Below, in pieces: positions 57,860 through 64,000 of a stretch of 64,000 bases of DNA (position 1 is its first letter; each line of letters starts with the position of its first letter). A model generated the notes under the pieces. The model was not told the origin of the DNA. It saw nothing but the letters and a program-made list of their open reading frames with translations, and did no database searches. A program made the position numbers and the translations under genes. This stretch comes from Ceratothoa steindachneri (Eukaryota > Arthropoda > Malacostraca > Isopoda > Cymothoidae): NCBI GenBank assembly GCA_963969495.1, contig OZ018331.1:152380684-152444683 (forward strand). Reading direction: 5' to 3'.

Positions 57860-59700
57860 ACTGGCTTGCTTCTCAGCATTCTATGTCTTTTTCCCTTTCA
57901 TTTATCCTGCTTTTTATTTCCTTAATTAACCGCATGGGATCTTGATTAGTAGAAGATTTTTGAATTTTAATGAGGAAATATTATGTTTGTTTTTCCATAA
58001 AATCTTCTTAAAAGATATCCACGCATTGTTTACTACTTCACCGCTAGGCTTACTTTCATCGCTTCATATTTCACTTTGTTAAAATGAAGTTTATGTACTT
58101 TGTTTATTCTCCCCCAAGTCGGTATTTGAATATGAAACTATTAAATTGTGATCACTGCCCTCAAAACTTTTCACCTACGCAAATGTTTGAGTGAATTTTG
58201 TTTTCAGTAAACATTATAAGGTCCAATATGCTATTATCTCTTGTTGGTTTACTGACCCACTGAATTAAAAAAACATATCTTCTATAAACTTCAAAAGTCT
58301 CTGGCATTCTCTATCTGTTTGTTTTAAAAACCAGTTTAGTTTGCTACAATTAAAGTCTCCCATCACTACAAGTAGTTTCTTATCTATTTTTTGTCAATAA
58401 ATCCTAGACTGAGTTTTACATCAAGCTCCAAAGACTGGTGTGATGTTCTATGTGATAAATAAACGAATGCACCTATTTCATCTAAATTTAGCTTCAATCC
58501 TATCATTTATAGGGTTTTATCCAAACTAATCTTTGTTTGGTAAAGATTTTCGCGTACATATAATAGCACTCCTCCTCCAACTTTATCTTTTCTATCTTTA
58601 TTGAACATTTTGTAGCCATTTAGTTCAAATTCCCCCTTAAAATCTTTCGAATTCAAATTTATCCACGATGCTGTAATTTAAATTTTGTTCTACTTCTCTA
58701 CAACAACCATAGCTTTGAATTCGAACAATATGTTCCTAATTGAACGTGCATTTAGAAGAATCGATCTCATAGTTTTCTTGGACTCCCTGGAGGACATTCG
58801 TTTCCCGAATCCGGGATCGATACATTAGATGGGGTTGTTTTGTTTTTACATATATTGCTTTTACGAAAACATTAAAAAATGTTGAATACATTGACGTTCA
58901 ATAATTCCCCGTATTTTATTTAAGACTTTATTGTTTAAGTGCTTCCTATCATTGTAAAAATACTCCTCTCTATGGACGTGAAACTCCGCCAAAAATCTAC
59001 GAACATAAATTTTTTTTTCTCATACATTATCTTAGGTCTTGAATTAATTCCAGTAGTTTTGTTTAATGCCTTTTTTGATACATTTATTCTGGAGAAAATG
59101 CCTACCATAATACCTTCGGCCGTTTTTGTTCTGATTCGGTCTGTTAATGACTCGAACTGTAAAATGACCTGTTCAGTTTCGACCATTTCATCTTTACCAT
59201 TAGTACCATTAGATCCAGCATGCACTATAAGTGTATTACCTTCGTTATCAACTTGCAGTTTCGTAATCTTTTCTTCAATTTTCTTAATTGTAGCACCTGG
59301 ATAGCATCAGGTTTTCCCATTCTTCTTTTTATTCAATCTGAGGTAATCACATCGATTTCTAACTAAACAATCGCCAATAAAGAAAGTCTGTTTCTCTTTC
59401 GTAGAATTTAACGACTCTTCGTTTCTTTCAGTAAATAGTGAAAATCTATTATAAGTATCGATTTGCGAGTTGTGCAGTATATTTCAGTCAACTTTTTGTT
59501 TATTTGTCGATAATGCAAAATCGCCATCATTCTTTTCCATTTTAATTTCTAAGATCGCAACTGTTTGTTCTAGAATCTAGACGAACAACATTCTTACTGA
59601 CGGAGGCACTAAGTCGGCTAATATTTTCGTCAATAGACTCAAGGGAGACTATCTTATTTTCTTATTCGACTACTTTGGCCTCAATATTTGTCACACCATA
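57860..59700 (-). pseudogene. CR1-like relic J (ORF1 and endonuclease)
   Basis: Minus strand. ORF1 esterase traces: a GDC-type block I and CYPGATIKKIEEKI (about 59270-59350), HAGSNGTNGKDEMVETEQV (59160-59225, the block III region), FVDFWRSF (about 58985). ORF2 endonuclease traces: LLNARSIRN (about 58735-58765) and GSDHNLIV (about 58150-58175). The RT is absent; the relic ends near 57860, close to the 3' side of the multicopy ORF. It is a different copy from L, because both contain the segment just after the endonuclease. Confidence 0.75.
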
Positions 59701-60700
59701 TTTGGTGAGTCGCATCGCCACTCACAAAGTAATTAGGCCTTAGATTGTTCTATCTAGCCCTTACATAGTTATTATTATCAATTGTGCCACCCGTCAATTT
59801 CCTTTGGCTGGTTCCCAGACCGTATAATGGAATATAAATAAAGCTAAGTATGACATCCTTTCAAACCCGTGGATTTGTAAAGGTTTAATGATCAAGAAAA
59901 AAGGTTACTAGTACTGTAATATGTCCCCAACATCAAGAGTCCGAGTAGTCGTGTGTCAAGGAAGAACCACACGTATCCTAGTCAGGTTATGAAAGATTCG
60001 AATCTTATTACCCAGGTTCGTTAGACGGAAAAGAGATGTATTGCGAGAGTATGTGCGCGCTCGCGAAGAAAGGCGGTGATAGGTAGAGAGCAATGTTTTG
60101 TTTGTCTATGTTTTTTATGACATATGTAATGAAACCTTATGTACTCATGCATAACGCAATAAGTGTCGTAAACTCCTTAAAAGCACATTTTCTTTCTCTC
60201 CATTCTCGCTGGGAATCGAACCCAATACTTAGGTGTTGACATCCAGCTCCTAAACCTCTTTTACGAACCTTCACACAATAAAAAAACAAACAAATTAGCT
60301 TTAAAAACACTCAAAGATTCTGCATTTTGTATATTAAAAAAAAATATAGACAATTGAAGATACTGGTATCAAGCGACTTATTTGAACAATAGGAGTTTCA
60401 GTTTTGTCCATTTGAAAATAGGACTTTAAGTTTATGCACATTTAAAAAAAGAGAGGTCCCTAAACATGAAATTAATAGTTGAAAAAAAGAAAATCATTTA
60501 TTTATATGTTAGGTTGATACAAGTTAGTTTAGGGGTTTGTTATACCTTGGTTTGATGAGCAAGGGTAGCGAGCAATTCAGTTATATGCAGTGATATATTC
60601 CTAGGATCAATACGGAAATATTAAGAAATGTCTTTTCATTTAAGATAATAAAATTTTGGAATAGTGTGGCTGCTACATTAGTATCTCTTACTTCAGTAAA
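59701..60700. other. No gene; one tRNA-like segment
   Basis: AT-rich. At 60205-60275 (minus) GGTTCGATTCC (60212-60222) is a perfect B box and TCGTAAAAGAGG (60255-60266) a near-consensus A box, with an ATGTCAA loop between. The arms pair poorly, so a SINE or tRNA pseudogene is more likely than a tRNA gene. Confidence 0.4.
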
Positions 60701-60721
60701 CAAGTTTAAGACTAAGCTGGA

Positions 60722-62790
60722 GACTTAAAAGGACATCCATTAGATAAAAAAGACATGTATTAGTTAAAAGGACATCCATTAGATAAAAAAGAGATGTATT
60801 TGATAAAAGGACATCCATTAGATAAAAAGGACATGTATTAGTTAAAAGTACATCCATTAGATAAAAAATAGATGTATTAGATATAAGGACATCCATTAGA
60901 TAAAAAGACATGTATTAGTTAAATGAACATCCATTAGATAAAAAAATGTATTAGATAAAAGGACATCTATTAGATAAAAAGGGACATGTATTAGTTGAAA
61001 GGACATCCATTAGATAAAAAAAGAGATGTATTTGATAAAAGGACATCCATTAGATAAAAAGGACATGCTTCAGTTAAAAGGAAATCCATTAGATAAAAAA
61101 ATAGATGTATTAGATAAAAGGACATCCATTAGATAATGAGAACATGTATTAGTTAAAAGGACATCCATTAGATAAAAAAGATGTATTAGATAAAAGGACA
61201 TCTATTAGATAAAAAGGATATGTATTAGTTAAAAGGACATCCATTAGATAAAAAAAGAGATGTATTTGATAAAAAGGCATCCTTAGATAAAAAGGACATG
61301 TATTAGTTAAAAGGACATCCATTAAATAAAAATATATGTATTAGATACAAAGACATCTATTAGATAAAAAGGACATGTATTAGTTAAAAGGACATCTATT
61401 TGATAAAAAATAGATGTATTAGATAAAAGGACATCCCTTAGATATAAAGGACATGTATTAGTTAAAAGGACATCCATTAGATAAAAAAAGATGTATTAGA
61501 TAAAATAACATCCATTAGATAAAAAGGACATGTATTAGTTAAAAGGACATCCAATAGATAAAAAAAGGATTTATTAGATAAAAGGACATCCCTTAGATAT
61601 AAAGGACATGTATTAGTTAAAAGGACATCCATTAGATAAAAAATAGATGTATCAGATAAAAGGACATCCATTAGATAAAAAGGACATGTATTAGTTATCA
61701 GGGACATCGATTAGATAAAAAAGAAGTGTTAGATAAAAGGACATCTATTAGATAAAAAGGACATGTATTAGTTAAAAGGACATCCATTTGATAAAAAAAT
61801 AGATGTATTAGATAAAAGGGCATCCATTAGATATAAAGGACATGTATTAGTTAAAAGAACATCCATTAGATAAAAAAAGATGTATTAGAATAAATAACAT
61901 CCATTAGAGAAAAAGGACATGTATTAGATAAAAGGACATCCATTAGATAAAAAAATAGAGGTATTAGATAAAAGGACATCCATTAGATAAAATGGACATG
62001 TATTAGGTAAAAGGACCTCTATGGGATAAAAATAGATGTATTAGATAAAAGGACATCCATTAGATAAAAAAGACATGTATTAGTTAAAAGGACATCCATT
62101 AGATAAAAAGGAGATATAGTAGATAAAAGGACATCCATTAGATAAAAAGGAGATGTATTAGTTAAAAAGACATCCATTAGATAAAAAAATAGATTTATTA
62201 GAAAAAAGGAAATCCATTAGATAAAAAGGACATGTATTAGTTAAAAGGACATCCATTAGTTAAAAAGGACATGTATTAGAAAAAGGGCATTATTAGATAA
62301 AAAATATGATAGATAAATAGGACATGTATTAGATAAAAGAACGTACATTAGATAAAACAGACATGCATAGATAGAAAGGACAGTCATAGAAAAAAAATGA
62401 GATTTATAGATAAAAAGGACATGCATTAGTTGAAAAAGAAATGCATAAAATAAAAGGACTTGTATTAAACAAAAAGGAGATTCATAGATAAAAAAACCTT
62501 ATGTATTAGATAAAAAGGACATACATTAGCTAAAAATAGGCACGCATTAGATAAAAAAAGACATACATTATATAAAAAAGACATGTATCGTATAAAAGGA
62601 TATGCTTTAAATAAAAAGGACATGGTGGATGAAAAGAAAATGTATTAGCTAAAAGGACCTGCATTAGATAAAAAGACATTCATAGATAAAAATGAGGTGG
62701 ATAAAAAAGACATGCATGAGATAAAAGGACATGACTTAAATAAAAATGACATTCGTCATATAAAGGGACATGAATTGGATAGAAAAGGAT
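60722..62790. repeat. 2-kb A-rich minisatellite (~22-bp unit)
   Basis: Alternating units of the form GGACATCCATTAGATAAAA and GGACATGTATTAGTTAAAA, with A(G)GATGTATTAGATAAAA variants, about 90 in all, giving a higher-order period of two to three units. Units are regular to about 62270 and then become irregular (AAAAGGACATGCATTAGATA forms) toward 62790. The open minus-strand frames (repeated FYLMDVLLTNTCP) are translations of the repeat, not genes. Confidence 0.95.
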
Positions 62791-63076
62791 ATGGATTAGC
62801 TAACATAAAAAGTTACAAAAACTGGTATTGCAAATCTTACCAACCTTACATAATGGGACTGGAAGAATTTCAAACATACAGAACCAAGCTTGGATTTAAG
62901 AGCACATATCAATATAAAATCTTATTTCATATTAAATGTAGCGTTATCTTAACTTTACCCAGAGAATAAATTCTCGGCAAAGACGCATAAAATAGTTCAT
63001 GATTCAGCTTAGTGAGGTAAAAGAGAGAACTAATCTAGCCTAAAGTCAGAAAGGGACTGATTTGCCAGGCGCTTAC
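62791..63076. other. Intron end next to the POMGNT1-like exon
   Basis: No feature beyond the 5' splice site CTCG|GTAAGC at 63077/63076 on the minus strand. Confidence 0.5.
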
Positions 63077-63275
63077 CGAGGAAGAAGACGGCCACATTTG
63101 GAGTGTCTGTTTCACAAATTCCGTCGTAGCCATCCACCCATAAGAAGGCTGCGTTTCTTGTCTCATTATTCTGCGCGGATCTCCTCCTGTATGCATAGCC
63201 GACAGATCATTCCATGCATTCACGCAGTACAAGCTGTTGTCAGAGGCTAATATTTCGGCAGTCTGGTTAAAAAAA
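63077..63275 (-). CDS. POMGNT1-like: POMGNT1-like exon (first in the window)
   Basis: The acceptor is ATTTCCTATTCAG (63276-63288). The first base completes a codon from the previous exon, then 66 codons run to the donor TCG|GTAAGC (phase 0). It encodes FFNQTAEILASDNSLYCVNA, then WND…HTGGDPRRIMRQ, then YGWMATTEF and MWPSSSS. GT13 enzymes have 'FFxxTxxLLxxDxSLxCVSAWND' followed by an acidic/aromatic 'PGLGW' region and 'WP' before the WDxW exon. The spacing fits, with YGW in place of GLGW. The preceding exon with the acidic metal-binding motif is not within the window. Confidence 0.85.
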
Positions 63276-64000
63276 CTGAATAGGAAATAAGGTATAATTT
63301 TAGTAGGGAGATGAACAACCACACATGTAAATAAAAAGTGTCTAAATTTTCGATAGTCGTTGTTAATTAAAATGTGTTTGTTTTTGTCCTTTTGTGATGA
63401 AACAACAAAAACTCCAACTTAAAGAAACCATGGAATCAAACCCAGTTCTTAAGTTCACGTACGGACTAAGTGTGAAAAGACGCATACCTTTCTTTGACGG
63501 AGGTGTTCAAAAGAAAAAAAATAATGGAAAATACATCAACAGCAGCTACCAAAAAGAGACCAACCTTGGCAAATGCATAAACGCCAAAGGTGAATGCACC
63601 TAAAATTACAAGAAGTCGGTTATGAACTCTTACATGCGCCGTACCATCAATAATTGTTCTTAATTAACAATGGCTATTCAAACAGAGACTTTGACAACAT
63701 CAAAAGCAAGTTCTCGACTCATCCTTGAAGGTAACGGAGGAAAAGCAAGTCGAGAAACCACAACTCATTTTCTAAAAAGAATCAGATGGCAGACACATAC
63801 AGAACCAATGATAAGGTACTCAGCGAAATCTTGGAGAACAACAGAATTCAAAGCACAAGAAAAAGGCTCGAACTCAAAATCTACTACAAGAACCTAAAAA
63901 CTAGTAATTTATTAATGAAGAAAATGACAGCCGAGCAATCTAAGTTGAAATGAACTAATGTGGTATATAAATGTTTATGTCCCCATATAAACGTTATACC
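63276..64000. other. Intron sequence; no gene recognised
   Basis: On the minus strand this is upstream intron of the POMGNT1-like gene. Short plus-strand open stretches (63394-63603, 63670-63897) are Lys/Thr-rich and have no domain. No earlier GT13 exon was found here. Confidence 0.5.

Noticed and set aside
60722..62790. Possible CRISPR-like or protein-coding repeat array
   Set aside because: Units are directly adjacent without unique spacers, and the open frames are short translations of the repeat. The setting is eukaryotic.
63425..63450. Second tRNA-like B box (GGTTTGATTCC, minus strand)
   Set aside because: One base off consensus and no A box at the right distance.

Overview
The window is eukaryotic: split genes with canonical splice sites, non-LTR and DNA transposons, long microsatellites and no bacterial gene organisation. 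The mix of CR1-, I- and L2-like retrotransposons, mariner, Tc1 and piggyBac fossils, long (GA)n and (TA)n tracts, and an arthropod-wide multicopy ORF points to an arthropod, most likely a decapod crustacean. The species cannot be named from the sequence.

The host content I can support is one gene on the minus strand. Five exons (63077-63275, 31540-31730, 28035-28218, 24654-24763, 23898-24156) encode the C-terminal ~313 residues of a GT13 family glycosyltransferase resembling POMGNT1 (protein O-mannose beta-1,2-N-acetylglucosaminyltransferase). All intron phases agree, and the exons follow the order of the protein. The first intron in the window is 31.3 kb and is almost entirely transposon and satellite DNA. 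The N-terminal exons lie beyond the right edge.

Region by region: 1-8.45 kb holds a decayed I-like LINE (plus strand) whose ORF1 is split by a 5'-truncated CR1 copy, followed by a second truncated I-like copy. 8.46-10.1 kb is a piggyBac transposase pseudogene. 10.37-15.06 kb is a nearly complete CR1-like element with an intact 977-codon ORF2, ending in a 364-bp (TA)n tract. 15.7-17.25 kb is an LTR-retrotransposon gag-protease relic. 18.5-19.26 kb is an L2-like RT relic. 19.3-22.86 kb is another I-like relic cut by a mariner deletion derivative. 23.9-31.7 kb carries four host exons. 31.85-32.77 kb is a second mariner with the same internal deletion, followed by a Tc1 relic. 34.0-49.4 kb is a chain of CR1-like elements, all on the minus strand, separated by (GA)n/(TC)n tracts. 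49.5-54.1 kb holds older CR1 relics. 54.3-55.26 kb is an unexplained chain of hairpins. 55.8-57.5 kb is a pseudogene of a multicopy arthropod ORF. 57.9-59.7 kb is a further CR1 relic. 60.7-62.8 kb is a 2-kb A-rich minisatellite.

The strongest signals beyond ordinary annotation are: (1) the CR1 chain, in which six 5'-truncated copies each start exactly at a (TC)n tract; (2) a 3'-end two-stem hairpin with a GTAA loop, kept by compensatory changes in divergent CR1 families; (3) the 1-kb hairpin chain, where tandem units keep loops and pairing while stem sequences change; (4) the phase-consistent GT13 gene with a 31-kb intron; (5) two mariner copies sharing one internal-deletion junction.
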